In this document: one piece after another, positions 6,861-15,661 of the stretch | Numbering within the stretch: position 1 is the stretch's first letter | Layout: each line of letters begins with the position of its first letter | Source of the DNA: Lacticaseibacillus kribbianus | Lineage (GTDB): Bacteria > Bacillota > Bacilli > Lactobacillales > Lactobacillaceae | Reading direction: 5' to 3' | Assembly: GCF_020180945.1 (NCBI RefSeq) | Contig: NZ_JAIPUL010000003.1 | Coordinates: 1-64,000 of the forward strand | Length of the DNA stretch: 64,000 nt | Notes under the pieces: model-generated | Database searches by the model: none | What the model saw: the letters and a program-made list of their open reading frames with translations, nothing else | What the model was told of the DNA's origin: nothing | Program-made: the position numbers and the translations under genes

Positions 6861-8210
6861 TCATCCGATCCCGACATTCTCCTCCGGGTACGCGACGGTG
6901 TGCGGGTGGGCGTCCATGCGGGTGTTCAGGGCGACGGCCAGGGTCAGCGGCGACAGGCGGCCGATGAACATGCACAGGGCGATGATCAGCTTGCCAGCGA
7001 CGGACAGGCCCGGGGTCAGGCCGGTGGTCAGGCCGACGGTGCCGGTGGCCGAGGCGACCTCGAACAGCAGGTCCAGGACCGGCTTGTGGTCCTCGGTGAA
7101 GTGAAGCACAAGCACAGCGACGGCGGTGATCGCACCTAGGGCGCAGGCGACGGCCAGCGCCTTTTGCAGGGCGGCGAGCGGCAGACGGCGGTTAAAAATC
7201 ACCAGCTCCGCGTGGCCGCGCAGCGCGGACACCACGGCGGCGCCGAGCACGGCCAGGGTGATGGTCTTGATGCCGCCCGCGGTGCCCGAGGGCGAGCCGC
7301 CGACGAACATCAGGGCGGAGGCGACCAGCTTGCTGAGGCCGCCGAGGTCGGCCTGGCCGAACGTCTCAAAGCCCGCGGTGCGAAGCGTCACGGACTCGAA
7401 GGCTGCGGCCAGCCATTTTTGTGCGGAAGAGCCGAACGGGCGCAGGGCGCCCTGCCACTCCAGCAGGGCGAACAGGGCGGTGCCGCCCGCGGTCAGGCCG
7501 GCGCTGACGGCGAGCACCAGCTTGGTGTGGACGCTCAGGCGGCGGTGGCGCCGGTAGTGGCGCAGCTCGTGCAGCACGGGGAAGCCGAGGCCGCCGAGCG
7601 TGATCAGCGCCATCAGGGTCAGCTCGAGCAGCCAGTCGCCGTTGAACTCGGCGAGCGAGTTGGTGCCGACGATGTCGAACCCGGCGTTGCAAAACGCCGA
7701 GATCGCGTGAAACACGCCGTACCACGCGGCCTCCCAGAAGGTGTAGCCGCGGTCGGCGGCCAGAAATCCGCCGGTCAGCAGGATGGCGCCGGCGCCCTCG
7801 ATGACGGCGGTGTACTTGAGCACCCGCTTGACCAGCCGCCCCATGTCGCCGAGCGTCTGCTGGTTGAACATGGTCTGGATGGTCAGCCGCTGCCTAAGCC
7901 CGATGCGCCGGCGAAAAACGATCAGCGCCCCGGTGACGATGGTGATGAAGCCGATGCCGCCCAGCTGGATCAGGGCCAGAATCACCAGCTGGCCGAACAG
8001 CGTCCAGTGCTGCATGGTGTTGACCACGATCAGCCCGGTCACGCAGTTGGCGGAGGTGGCGGTGAACAGCGCGTCGAGCAGCCCGATGCTTTGGCCGTCC
8101 TGCGACGCGATTGGCAGCGCAAGCAGGGCGGTGCCGACGGCGATCATCGCCGCGAAGCTGATCAGGATCGCCTGTGCGGCCGAAAGGTGCCAGTGTTTGG
8201 TTGTCAACAA
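6861..8210 (-). CDS. ktrB: K+ transporter KtrB (TrkH/KtrB family)
   Basis: This 449-residue membrane protein is the channel-like K+ translocating subunit working with KtrA. The four pore-loop repeats are visible: TSANCVTGL, ISAFCNAGFD, TLRTAGFETF and TGTVGLTTG, each with the conserved selectivity-filter glycine. The start is a TTG (8208-8210) directly after GGAGGCGGGC; the adjacent TTG three bases later is equally possible. Transcription runs left, and the large gap to ktrA makes read-through or separate control of ktrA an open question. Confidence 0.92.
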   Translation of the reverse strand: MLTTKHWHLSAAQAILISFAAMIAVGTALLALPIASQDGQSIGLLDALFTATSANCVTGLIVVNTMQHWTLFGQLVILALIQLGGIGFITIVTGALIVFRRRIGLRQRLTIQTMFNQQTLGDMGRLVKRVLKYTAVIEGAGAILLTGGFLAADRGYTFWEAAWYGVFHAISAFCNAGFDIVGTNSLAEFNGDWLLELTLMALITLGGLGFPVLHELRHYRRHRRLSVHTKLVLAVSAGLTAGGTALFALLEWQGALRPFGSSAQKWLAAAFESVTLRTAGFETFGQADLGGLSKLVASALMFVGGSPSGTAGGIKTITLAVLGAAVVSALRGHAELVIFNRRLPLAALQKALAVACALGAITAVAVLVLHFTEDHKPVLDLLFEVASATGTVGLTTGLTPGLSVAGKLIIALCMFIGRLSPLTLAVALNTRMDAHPHTVAYPEENVGIG

Positions 8211-8254
8211 GCCCGCCTCCTTGTGAGTTTAATTACAATGTAGCAAACTTCGAG

Positions 8255-8426
8255 GCAAAACAAAACCCCGCACGCGGCGGGGTCAGTTGGGGTTGATTCG
8301 CTTAGGGGACGAATCAATTGGGAGTATGGATATGAAGAAGTGGTGCCGACCCGTATTAGGGGTGGGGCCGGCGACAAAGAAAAGTGGTTAGGGGTTGTAG
8401 AAGTAAGTGGCTGGCTCATTTCTATG
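8255..8426 (-). ncRNA. Candidate small regulatory RNA 1 with C-rich loops
   Basis: On the minus strand a TAGTAT box (8433-8438) precedes about 170 nt ending in a terminator (CCCCGC/GCGGGG, then TTTTGTTTT at 8255-8282). A hairpin GATTCG/CGAATC exposes the loop TCCCCTAAG, complementary to Shine-Dalgarno sequences. The half-sites TGTGAA-N5-TGTGGT (8448-8464 on +) lie in the -35 region, in the spacing bound by OmpR-family regulators. A short ORF beginning MSQPLTS starts 7 bases after the predicted start of transcription. A paralogue lies at 8515-8669. Confidence 0.6.
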
Positions 8427-8514
8427 TTCCCTATACTACCCGGAGTTTGTGAAGAAAATGTGGTCAAGTCGTCAAGATTTTGCAAAGGCTGGCCGGATCG
8501 CTGGCGTTTTTTGA

Positions 8515-8669
8515 GCAAACAAAAACCCGCGCTGTTCGGGCAGCGCGGGCGACTGATTCAGCTTAGGGGGACTGATCAGTATTCCGTTTGGGGGACGGAT
8601 AGGTCTGGGAGGACCTGATTATGAAGAAAAGTGGTTAGGGTTAGAAGTAAGTGGCTGGCTCATTTCTAT
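8515..8669 (-). ncRNA. Candidate small regulatory RNA 2 with C-rich loops
   Basis: This is the paralogue of the preceding RNA. A TAGTAT box lies at 8677-8682 and TGTGAA-N5-TGTGCA at 8692-8708. Three hairpins show loops CTCCCA, CCCCCAA and TCCCCCTAAG on the minus strand, and the RNA ends in a 9-bp GC terminator (8526-8549) with TTTTTGTTT. The first 50 or so bases are nearly identical to copy 1, including MSQPLTS, which here stops after 14 codons. Confidence 0.6.
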
Positions 8670-8708
8670 GTTTCCTATACTACAGGCGGTCTGTGAAGAA
8701 ACTGTGCA

Positions 8709-8878
8709 CGCCGGCGCAAGATTCTGCGGCGGGTTCATGACCAAATGCGGTGGCGGGGATGGCTACCGGGAGCGGGCCGGTTACCGTCGCCGGCGTGCCC
8801 GGGCTGCCGCGCCCGAGTTTACCGCAAGCGTGCGGTCACCTCACGCACCGTCCCCACCCGGCCGGGCCCGCGCCGCGG
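8709..8878. other. Intergenic stretch with nothing recognised
   Basis: This is GC-rich sequence between the sRNA 2 promoter and the stop of the copper ATPase. I see no supported gene, terminator or repeat. Confidence 0.4.
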
Positions 8879-11101
8879 CTACTTCAGCCGCAGCGTCATC
8901 GCGTTCAGCGCGACGGCGACCGTGGACAAAGACATCACCAGCGCGCCGACCGCCGGGCTCAGGATGATGCCGACGCCGGCGAGGACGCCGGCCGCCAGGG
9001 GGATGGCGACCAGGTTGTAGCCGGCCCCCCACCAGAGGTTTTCGGTCATCTTGCGGTTGGTCGCCTTCGCCAGGTTCAACAGGCTCAGGATGTCCTGCGG
9101 GTTGCTGCGGACCAGGATAACGTCGGCGGACTCGATCGCGACGTCGGTGCCGGCGCCGATGGCCACGCCGACGTCGGCCGCGGCCAGGCTCGGCGCGTCG
9201 TTGACGCCGTCGCCGACCATCATCACGCGGTGGCCTTGGCGCTGGTACTCGCGCACCAGCTCGGCCTTGTCCTCGGGCCGCAGCTCCGCGTGCACGGTCA
9301 GGCCACCGAGCTGCTTGGCCACCGCCTCTGCGGCCGGTGCGTTGTCGCCGGTCAGCATCACCGGCTCGAGCCCGTCTGCGTGCAGCGCGGCGATCAGCGC
9401 GGCCGCCTGCGGCTTGAGCGCGTCGCCCTGCGCCACCAGGCCGAGGACTTGGTCGCCCGAGATTAGGTAGCTGACCGAGTTGCCGGCCGCGGCCAGAGTC
9501 TGGAACTGCTTTTCGTCAAAACGTAGGTGTTTGTCCCGCAGGTAGCTTGCGGTCACGACCGCGTAGCCCTGGCCGGCGACGGTGCCGGTGAGGCCGACGC
9601 CCTGAATCGTCTGCACGTCGGTTGCGGCGGGCGCCGTCAGCCCGGCTTCCTTGGCGGCGGCCAGAATGCCGCCGGCCAGCGGGTGGCTGGAGCTGGCCTC
9701 CAGCTGGGCCAGAAGCGTCAGCACCTGGTCCTTGGTGAGGTCCGGGGTCAGGGCCGCCACGGCGTTGACCGAAAACGTGCCCTCGGTCAGCGTGCCGGTC
9801 TTGTCCATCAGCACCACGTCCAGCCGGCGCACCTGCTCCAGTGCGCGCCGGTCGCGGATCAACAGCCCGTGCGTCGCCGCCAGGCTGGTGCTTCGCGCGA
9901 CCACCAGCGGAATCGCCAGCCCCAGCGCGTGCGGGCAGGCGATGACCAGCACCGTCACCAGGCGGTTGAGCGCCACGTTCAGGTCGGCGACGGCCAGCCA
10001 AGCGAAAAATGCCACAAGGCCGACCGCTAGTGCAGCGTAGAACAACCACCGGGCGACGCGGTCCGCCCGGGTCTCGGCGCGCGATTTTTCCGCCTGGGCC
10101 TGGCTGACCAGTCGGCCGACCTGTGCGAGAAAGCCGGTCTCCCCGGTGCCGGTGACGGTCACCGTCAGCGTGCCGTCGCCGTTGACCGCCCCGCCGATGA
10201 CCTGGCTGCCGACGGTTTTGGCCACCGCCTTGGCCTCGCCGGTCACCAGCGCCTCGTTGACCGCGCTTTGACCCGCGGTGACGGTGCCGTCCGCCGGCAC
10301 CTTTTCCCCGGCGCGGATCACCACGGCCTGGCCCGCCTCAAGCTGGGCGAGCGGGAGGTCTTGCGTCGTGCCGTCGGGCTGCAGCACGTGGGCCTCACCC
10401 GGCAAGAGCTTGGCCATCGCCGACAGGGCGCTGCCGGCCTGCATCGTCGCGGCCATCTCGATCCAGTGGCCGAGCAGCATGATCACAATCAGGCTGGCGA
10501 GCTCCCAGAAGAAATCCATCACATGCGGCGCGCTTGTGAAGTGGTTGCTGATGAACGCGTAGAGGCTGTAGACGTACGCGACGCCGATGCCCATGGTGAT
10601 CAGCGTCATCATCGCCGGGCGCCGGTCAGCAAGCTCCGCCTTCGCGCCGGTGAAAAACGACTGCCCGCCCCAGAAGAACAGGAAGGAGGCCAGGACCAGC
10701 ACCACCCAGTCGGAACCGGGGAAGGTGACTTGGAAGGGCAGGTGCAGGCCCATGAACGGCGCGAGCACGAAGACCGGCAGCGCGGCGACCAGCGACACCC
10801 AAAAGCGCCGCTTGAAGTTGCCCATGTGCGCCATGTGGCCCATGTCGTGGCCCGCGTGACCGCCGTGGTCCATACCGGTCATGCCGGCCATGTCGTGATC
10901 CGCGTGGCTGCCGTGGTCTGTGCCGGTCATGCCGTGCATGTCGTGGTCCGCGTGGTTGCCTTGGCCCGTGTCGGTCATGCCGTGCATGTCGTGGTCCGCG
11001 TGGTCGCCGTGGTCCATGTCGGCCATGCCGTGCATGTCGTGGCCGGTTGCGTCGCCGTGCGGCTGTGCGTTTTGCTGTGTCTTATCGTGTTCCGCTGTCA
11101 T
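8879..11101 (-). CDS. copB: CopB-type copper/silver P1B ATPase
   Basis: This 740-residue efflux ATPase has the P1B-3 membrane motif CPH (C389-H391), the phosphorylated Asp in DKTGT (D433), the TGEA actuator motif and the GDGVND hinge. Instead of CxxC metal domains it has a His/Met-rich N-terminus (about residues 1-95) built from repeats of the type DHADHDMHGM, a pattern linked to CopB proteins that bind Cu+/Cu2+ or Ag+. It should export copper and protect the cell. The ATG follows GGAGGA; an upstream in-frame start would overlap the ribosome site. No copY regulator is adjacent, although a cop-box-like sequence lies upstream. Confidence 0.9.
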   Translation of the reverse strand: MTAEHDKTQQNAQPHGDATGHDMHGMADMDHGDHADHDMHGMTDTGQGNHADHDMHGMTGTDHGSHADHDMAGMTGMDHGGHAGHDMGHMAHMGNFKRRFWVSLVAALPVFVLAPFMGLHLPFQVTFPGSDWVVLVLASFLFFWGGQSFFTGAKAELADRRPAMMTLITMGIGVAYVYSLYAFISNHFTSAPHVMDFFWELASLIVIMLLGHWIEMAATMQAGSALSAMAKLLPGEAHVLQPDGTTQDLPLAQLEAGQAVVIRAGEKVPADGTVTAGQSAVNEALVTGEAKAVAKTVGSQVIGGAVNGDGTLTVTVTGTGETGFLAQVGRLVSQAQAEKSRAETRADRVARWLFYAALAVGLVAFFAWLAVADLNVALNRLVTVLVIACPHALGLAIPLVVARSTSLAATHGLLIRDRRALEQVRRLDVVLMDKTGTLTEGTFSVNAVAALTPDLTKDQVLTLLAQLEASSSHPLAGGILAAAKEAGLTAPAATDVQTIQGVGLTGTVAGQGYAVVTASYLRDKHLRFDEKQFQTLAAAGNSVSYLISGDQVLGLVAQGDALKPQAAALIAALHADGLEPVMLTGDNAPAAEAVAKQLGGLTVHAELRPEDKAELVREYQRQGHRVMMVGDGVNDAPSLAAADVGVAIGAGTDVAIESADVILVRSNPQDILSLLNLAKATNRKMTENLWWGAGYNLVAIPLAAGVLAGVGIILSPAVGALVMSLSTVAVALNAMTLRLK

Positions 11102-11140
11102 GGTCAGTTCCTCCTGCAATCTGCGAGGGTGCTATTATCG

Positions 11141-11192
11141 TCTACGTTCGTAAACCACAACCCCAGTTTAACGCTTCGTTTACATTTGTCAA
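11141..11192 (-). promoter_or_regulatory. Possible copB promoter with cop-box-like sequences
   Basis: TACATTTGTC (11181-11190) matches the CopY operator TACANNTGTA at all fixed positions except the last. A second dyad, TACGTTCGTA, lies near 11142-11151. TTGACA can be read on the minus strand at 11187-11192. The exact -10 box is uncertain. Confidence 0.35.
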
Positions 11193-11416
11193 CACCAAAG
11201 TTGACCACCGAACGCTCCACGGCATCAAGGCACGTTACCTTCCTTAAGTGTGGCGGGTGGCCGCGGCGCCGGTCAAGTTTTCCGCCGCCAATTATGACAC
11301 CTAAATATAAGGTGCCTGACCCTCTTGCACAAAAATTAGCCGTACCGTAAAATTAAGGAATGAGAACCGCGTGGCAATACGCGGACAGCTTAATAACAGA
11401 CAAAGGATGATGGTAT

Positions 11417-14110
11417 ATGGACGATCCCGCTGAACAGAGGCCGATGACCCACGTTGAGGTTGCCTCGCTGCAGGAGGAGTTACACGTTGAGGACTTGGAT
11501 GCTGGCTTGAGTAGCCAGGAGGCCAAGCGGCGCCTGGCCGAGAACGGGCCGAACGCACTGCAGTCGCACACAACCCCGAAGTGGGTCATCTTTCTCCGCC
11601 AGTTCAATAATGTGATTATTTACATCCTGATCGGTGCGGCGGTCCTGACGACCGCGATGCGCCACACGACGGACACGATTATTATTGCGCTGGTTATCAT
11701 TATCAATGCGGTGATTGGGTACTATCAGGAAGCCAACGCGTCCAACGCGCTGGAGAAAATCAAACAGATGCTGGCCCACACTGCGACGGTTTACCGCGAG
11801 GGGCAGCGCGTCGACGTCGACACGGCCGAGCTGGTCGTGGGCGACGTGGTCTTCCTGGAGGCCGGCGACAATGTGCCCGCCGACCTTCGGCTTTTTGACG
11901 TCGACAACCTGTCGATTCAGGAATCGGCCCTGACCGGGGAGAGCAACTCGGTCGACAAGCAGGTTGAGGCGCTGCCGGCGGACACCACGCTGGCCGAGCA
12001 GACCAACATGGCCTTCGCCTCGACCGCCGTCGCCTCCGGCTCCGGCATGGGGCTGGTCGTCGCGATCGGCAAGGACACGGAGATCGGTAAAATTTCCCAG
12101 GCCGTCGCCGACGTGCGCAAGGGCAAGACGCCGTTGATGAAGGAGCTCGATGGGCTGGGCTCCGGCCTGTCCTACGGGATCTTGATCACGGCGGTCCTGC
12201 TGTTCGGGCTGGGCTGGTGGTCCGGCCACTACACGCTGGGCACGCTGGCCCTGGCCGTCGTCACGATGATCGTCGGCTCGATGCCGGAAGGGCTGCCGGC
12301 GACCACCGCCGTCGTTTTGGCCCGCGGGATGCAGCAGCTGATGCGCAAGGAGCACACCATCGTCAAGACGATGCCGGCGGTTGAGACGCTGGGCTCCGTG
12401 GACATCATCGCCACCGACAAGACCGGGACGCTGACCAAAAACGAGATGACGATCACCCAGATTGTCACCCCGCAGCACACCTATGAGGTCACCGGCACCG
12501 GCTACACGCCAACCGGCGACTTCCGCCTGGCCGACGAGCCGGTCGAGCCCAAGGACCACGCCGACCTCGCCGCGCTTTTGACCGCCGGGTTCCAGGCCAA
12601 CGACACCACGCTGGCCGAGATCGACGGCGACTACCAGATCAACGGGGAGCCGACCGACGGCGCGTTTTTGGCCGCCTATTACAAGGGCAACACAGCCGAT
12701 CCGACTGGTGAAGAGCTGGACATGCTGCCGTTCGACTCGGACTACCGCTTCATGGCCAAGCTGGTTGAGCTGGAGGACGGCACGCGCCGCGTGTACCTGA
12801 AGGGCTCGCCCGACAAGGTGCTGCCGATGGCCCTGGCCGCCGACGCCGACTTCGACGTCGATCACTACCTCGACTTGACCCGCCAGTACAGCCAAAACGG
12901 CCAGCGCGTGATCGCGGTCGCCAGCCGCGACGTGCCGGCCACGGTCGACGAGATCGACACCGACTTTTGCGAAAGCGGCATGACGTTCCTCGGCCTGGCG
13001 GCGATCATCGACCCGCCGCGCGAGGAGGTCATCCAGTCGATTCGCACCATGCGCCGCGCCGGCGTCAAGGTCAAGATGATCACCGGCGACCACCCCGACA
13101 CCGCGTTGGCCATCGCCAAGAAGCTCGGCCTGGCCGACTCGCCGGTGGTGGTCACCGGGACCGCCCTGGCCGAGATGGATGAGGACAAGCGGCGCCAGGC
13201 GATGGTCGGCGCGGACGTCTTCGCCCGCACCACGCCCGGCGACAAGCTCGCGATCATCACCGCGCTGCAGGAGGCCGGCAACGTCACCGCGATGGTCGGC
13301 GACGGCGTCAACGACGCCCCGGCTCTGAAGAAGGCCGACATCGGCGTTGCGATGGGCAAGTCCGGCACCGACGTCGCCAAGGACGCCGCCGACATGATCC
13401 TGACCGACGACAAGTTCACGACGATGGAGCGCGCGATCGCGCAGGGCCGGCGCATCTACGACAACATCAAGAAGAGCATCCTGTTCCTTCTGCCGACCAG
13501 TTTCGCCGAGGGGCTCGTGATTGCCTTCACCATTTTGACTCAGGACGACATGCCGCTGAACGCCAGCCAGATGCTGTGGATCAACATGGTGTCGGCCATC
13601 ACGATTCAGCTGGCCTTCATCTTCGAGCCGGCCGAGGCGGGCATCATGACCCGGCCGCCGCGCCAAAACGGCGTCGCGATGATGAACAAGCACGACGTCT
13701 TCCAGCTGATCTACGTCTCGATCATGATCTCGGGGCTCGGGCTGCTCGCGCACGACTACCTGCTGAACAACCACCTGGTGGACGCGGCGACGGCCAGCAC
13801 GATGATGGTCAACATCATCATCCTGGGCAAGATCTTCTACCTGTTCAACATCCGCACCCACGCGCTGGCTTTCTCCAAGCAGCTGTTCTCGAACCCGATG
13901 GCGTTCGCGATCATCGGCGCGATGATGGTGCTGCAGTTCTCGCTGACGTACATTCCGTTCATGCAAAAAGTGTTCGTGACGGCGCCGATGACCCTGCGCG
14001 AGTGGGGCATCGCCGTGGCGATCGGCTTCATCACGCTGATTGTGACCGAAATTGACAAGATCATTCGCATGGGCCTGCACAAGCTGTCCGTCGACAAGTC
14101 GCTGGCGTAA
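11417..14110 (+). CDS. P-type cation-transporting ATPase (PacL/MgtA-like P2 type)
   Basis: This 897-residue ion pump has, in order, an N-terminal cation-ATPase domain (EVASLQEELHVEDLDAGLSS), two transmembrane segments, a TGES actuator motif, the PEGLPA ion-site motif in M4, the DKTGTLT phosphorylation site (D334), the TGDHPDTA and GDGVNDAP hinge motifs, and six C-terminal membrane helices. The layout is that of P2 ATPases moving Ca2+, Mg2+ or Na+; the ion is not clear. A spaced ribosome site AAAGGATGATGG precedes the ATG. It is divergent from copB and has no partner gene. Confidence 0.9.
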   Translation: MDDPAEQRPMTHVEVASLQEELHVEDLDAGLSSQEAKRRLAENGPNALQSHTTPKWVIFLRQFNNVIIYILIGAAVLTTAMRHTTDTIIIALVIIINAVIGYYQEANASNALEKIKQMLAHTATVYREGQRVDVDTAELVVGDVVFLEAGDNVPADLRLFDVDNLSIQESALTGESNSVDKQVEALPADTTLAEQTNMAFASTAVASGSGMGLVVAIGKDTEIGKISQAVADVRKGKTPLMKELDGLGSGLSYGILITAVLLFGLGWWSGHYTLGTLALAVVTMIVGSMPEGLPATTAVVLARGMQQLMRKEHTIVKTMPAVETLGSVDIIATDKTGTLTKNEMTITQIVTPQHTYEVTGTGYTPTGDFRLADEPVEPKDHADLAALLTAGFQANDTTLAEIDGDYQINGEPTDGAFLAAYYKGNTADPTGEELDMLPFDSDYRFMAKLVELEDGTRRVYLKGSPDKVLPMALAADADFDVDHYLDLTRQYSQNGQRVIAVASRDVPATVDEIDTDFCESGMTFLGLAAIIDPPREEVIQSIRTMRRAGVKVKMITGDHPDTALAIAKKLGLADSPVVVTGTALAEMDEDKRRQAMVGADVFARTTPGDKLAIITALQEAGNVTAMVGDGVNDAPALKKADIGVAMGKSGTDVAKDAADMILTDDKFTTMERAIAQGRRIYDNIKKSILFLLPTSFAEGLVIAFTILTQDDMPLNASQMLWINMVSAITIQLAFIFEPAEAGIMTRPPRQNGVAMMNKHDVFQLIYVSIMISGLGLLAHDYLLNNHLVDAATASTMMVNIIILGKIFYLFNIRTHALAFSKQLFSNPMAFAIIGAMMVLQFSLTYIPFMQKVFVTAPMTLREWGIAVAIGFITLIVTEIDKIIRMGLHKLSVDKSLA

Positions 14111-14224
14111 CCGGCGACCGCTTCCGGCGCCGCGGTCCGGTCGAGACCTTCGCATCGCGGACCGGCGACCGCGCCGGCGGCCGCAGCCCGGCCGCGCACC
14201 GGACCAGGCGCGACACTAGGCCAC

Positions 14225-14253
14225 AAGGCGACACCCAACCGGTGCCGCCTTTT
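14225..14253 (+). terminator. Terminator after the P-type ATPase
   Basis: The stem AAGGCG/CGCCTT is extended by CACC/GGTG and followed by TTTT. It lies 115 bases after the ATPase stop. A second GC hairpin (GGTCCG/CGGACC, about 14138-14163) lies in between. Confidence 0.6.
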
Positions 14254-14336
14254 GCGTCTGTTGCGCGGCCCATTTTTGCGGTAATATACCAGTGAACGGC
14301 GGATTCGACCGCCAAGCATAATCGGGAGGTAATCAG

Positions 14337-14855
14337 ATGCTAACAAGTGCTGAACGGCAGGCCCAGATTCGGTCCGCCTTGGCCGACAACAACGCGCCGA
14401 TCACCGCGACCCAGTTCGGGCAGCGCTTCGGCGTCAGCCGCCAGACCGTGGTCGGCGACATCGCGCTGATGCGCGCCCGCGGCGAGGGCATCATCGCCAC
14501 GCCGCAGGGCTACCAGTACGAGGAGAAAAGCCGCCACGAGGCCGTCATCGTGTGCCGTCACACGCCGGAGCAGGCGCGCGAAGAGATGAACACGGTGGTC
14601 GACCTCGGCGGCACGATGATCGACGTGCTGGTCGAGCACCCGGTCTACGGCCAGATGCGCGGCCAGCTGCAGGTCAAGACCCGCACCGACGTGAACCTGT
14701 TCATGGGCCACCTGCGCCAGCGCGAGGGGCACCTTTTGTCGGAGCTGACCGACGGCGTGCACCTGCACACCATCGGCTACGACACGCCGGAGCAGCTGAC
14801 CGCAATCAAGGACGCCCTGCGCGCCAAGGGGTTCCTGTTCGAAGAGGTCGGCTGA
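14337..14855 (+). CDS. niaR: Niacin-responsive transcriptional repressor NiaR
   Basis: This 172-residue protein has an N-terminal HTH_11 winged helix (residues 5-60, with FGVSRQTVVGDIALMRARG) and a C-terminal 3H domain carrying the conserved histidines (VCRHTPEQ, LVEHPVYG, FMGHLRQREGHL). In Firmicutes NiaR binds niacin and a metal ion and represses NAD-precursor uptake and synthesis genes. The niaP transporter lies two genes downstream with a candidate site in its leader, supporting the call. The ATG follows CGGGAGG, and a terminator follows at 14874. Confidence 0.92.
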   Translation: MLTSAERQAQIRSALADNNAPITATQFGQRFGVSRQTVVGDIALMRARGEGIIATPQGYQYEEKSRHEAVIVCRHTPEQAREEMNTVVDLGGTMIDVLVEHPVYGQMRGQLQVKTRTDVNLFMGHLRQREGHLLSELTDGVHLHTIGYDTPEQLTAIKDALRAKGFLFEEVG

Positions 14856-14873
14856 GCCACACAAGACTTGAAA

Positions 14874-14899
14874 CCGCGCCAGCGATGGCGCGGCTTTTA
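14874..14899 (+). terminator. Terminator of niaR
   Basis: A 7-bp stem (CCGCGCC/GGCGCGG) is followed by CTTTTATT. Confidence 0.75.
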
Positions 14900-14961
14900 T
14901 TGTGGTTGCGCTTTCTTGCCGGGGGGGTACACTGAGGAAAATGGTACAGGGAGGGGTACAG

Positions 14962-15441
14962 ATGGCATTTTGGCGGCAACCGCGCGAATTTTTCCGGCGT
15001 TGGGGCGACTTTAGCGGGCGCAGCACCCGCCTGGACTACTGGCTGACCACGCTGTGGCTGATGCTGATGTTCCTGGCGTTTGTAGGCTTCACCACCGGGC
15101 TGCCCGCGCTTTTGATGGTACTCGGCGGGCCGCCGCGGGGCGCAGCTAACACGCTCCTCGGGGTGGGGGTCGGCGTGGTCGTGGTCGCCTTCGGGCTGCT
15201 GGCCCTGGCCTGCATCGTGCCCGTGCTGGCGCTCCACGAGCGCCGCTACCGCGATGTTGGGCTGCCCGGGCGGCTGTTTTGGTGGTGGCTCGTCGCCGTC
15301 ATCGCCCTGAGCGTTGCGGATTGGGCAACGCCGGTGCAAGAGATTCTGATGGTGTTGGACCTCGTCGTCACGCTGCTGCCAAGCGGCTACGTGCAAGGCG
15401 CGCTCGGGAAGCGCCGGGGCGCGGCAGGACAACGATTGTAA
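14962..15441 (+). CDS. DUF805 family membrane protein
   Basis: This 159-residue protein has the DUF805 layout: an N-terminal FSGRSTRLDYWLTTLW block before the first membrane helix, about four membrane segments, and LHERRYRDVGLPGRLFWWWL in the second half, matching the family's R-D-x-G motif. Its function is unknown. The ATG at 14962 is chosen over that at 14941 because GGGAGGGG lies 7 bases upstream. It sits between niaR and niaP but has its own terminator, so a niacin role is not implied. Confidence 0.75.
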   Translation: MAFWRQPREFFRRWGDFSGRSTRLDYWLTTLWLMLMFLAFVGFTTGLPALLMVLGGPPRGAANTLLGVGVGVVVVAFGLLALACIVPVLALHERRYRDVGLPGRLFWWWLVAVIALSVADWATPVQEILMVLDLVVTLLPSGYVQGALGKRRGAAGQRL

Positions 15442-15447
15442 CCGTTG

Positions 15448-15486
15448 AAGGCCGTTCGGATGCGCGATCATCCGGAGGGCCTTTTT
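15448..15486 (+). terminator. Terminator of the DUF805 gene
   Basis: AAGGCC...GGCCTT with an inner GGATG/CATCC stem is followed by a T-run. Confidence 0.75.
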
Positions 15487-15518
15487 GGTGCCGCAGCGCG
15501 CGGTATCGGGGCCCACGG

Positions 15519-15580
15519 TTGACAAATCCGCCGGCAGCGAGCAGAATACTAGGCTACAAGGTGTCAAGACAAGTGTGTCG
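15519..15580 (+). promoter_or_regulatory. niaP promoter with candidate NiaR operator
   Basis: TTGACA (15519-15524), a 17-base spacer and CAGAAT (15542-15547) form a promoter. Just downstream, ACAAGGTGTCAAGACAAGTG (15556-15575) contains the TGTC-AA-GACA dyad expected in NiaR operators, placed so as to block transcription. The outer arms match less well. Confidence 0.55.
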
Positions 15581-15596
15581 CGATACCACGCCGGGA

Positions 15597-15614
15597 TTAT
15601 TTCCCGGGCAATAT
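15597..15614. promoter_or_regulatory. Palindrome TTATTTCCCGGGAAATAA, copy 2 (imperfect)
   Basis: TTATTTCCCGGGCAATAT in the niaP leader matches the 18-bp palindrome at 16 positions. See the copies at 177 and 26083. Confidence 0.35.
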
Positions 15615-15661
15615 CGTACTTATTCTCAGGCGCGCAGGCGCCGGTTGTGGAGGAAATCATT

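Noticed and set aside
11480-14155. 891-codon open frame opposite the P-type ATPase
   Set aside because: It is a mirror of a gene with intact P-type motifs, and its product has no recognisable features.
14111-14220. Fifth copy of repeat family B
   Set aside because: It begins with a similar CCGCTTCCGG but lacks the TTGCAGT hairpin and the covarying stems.
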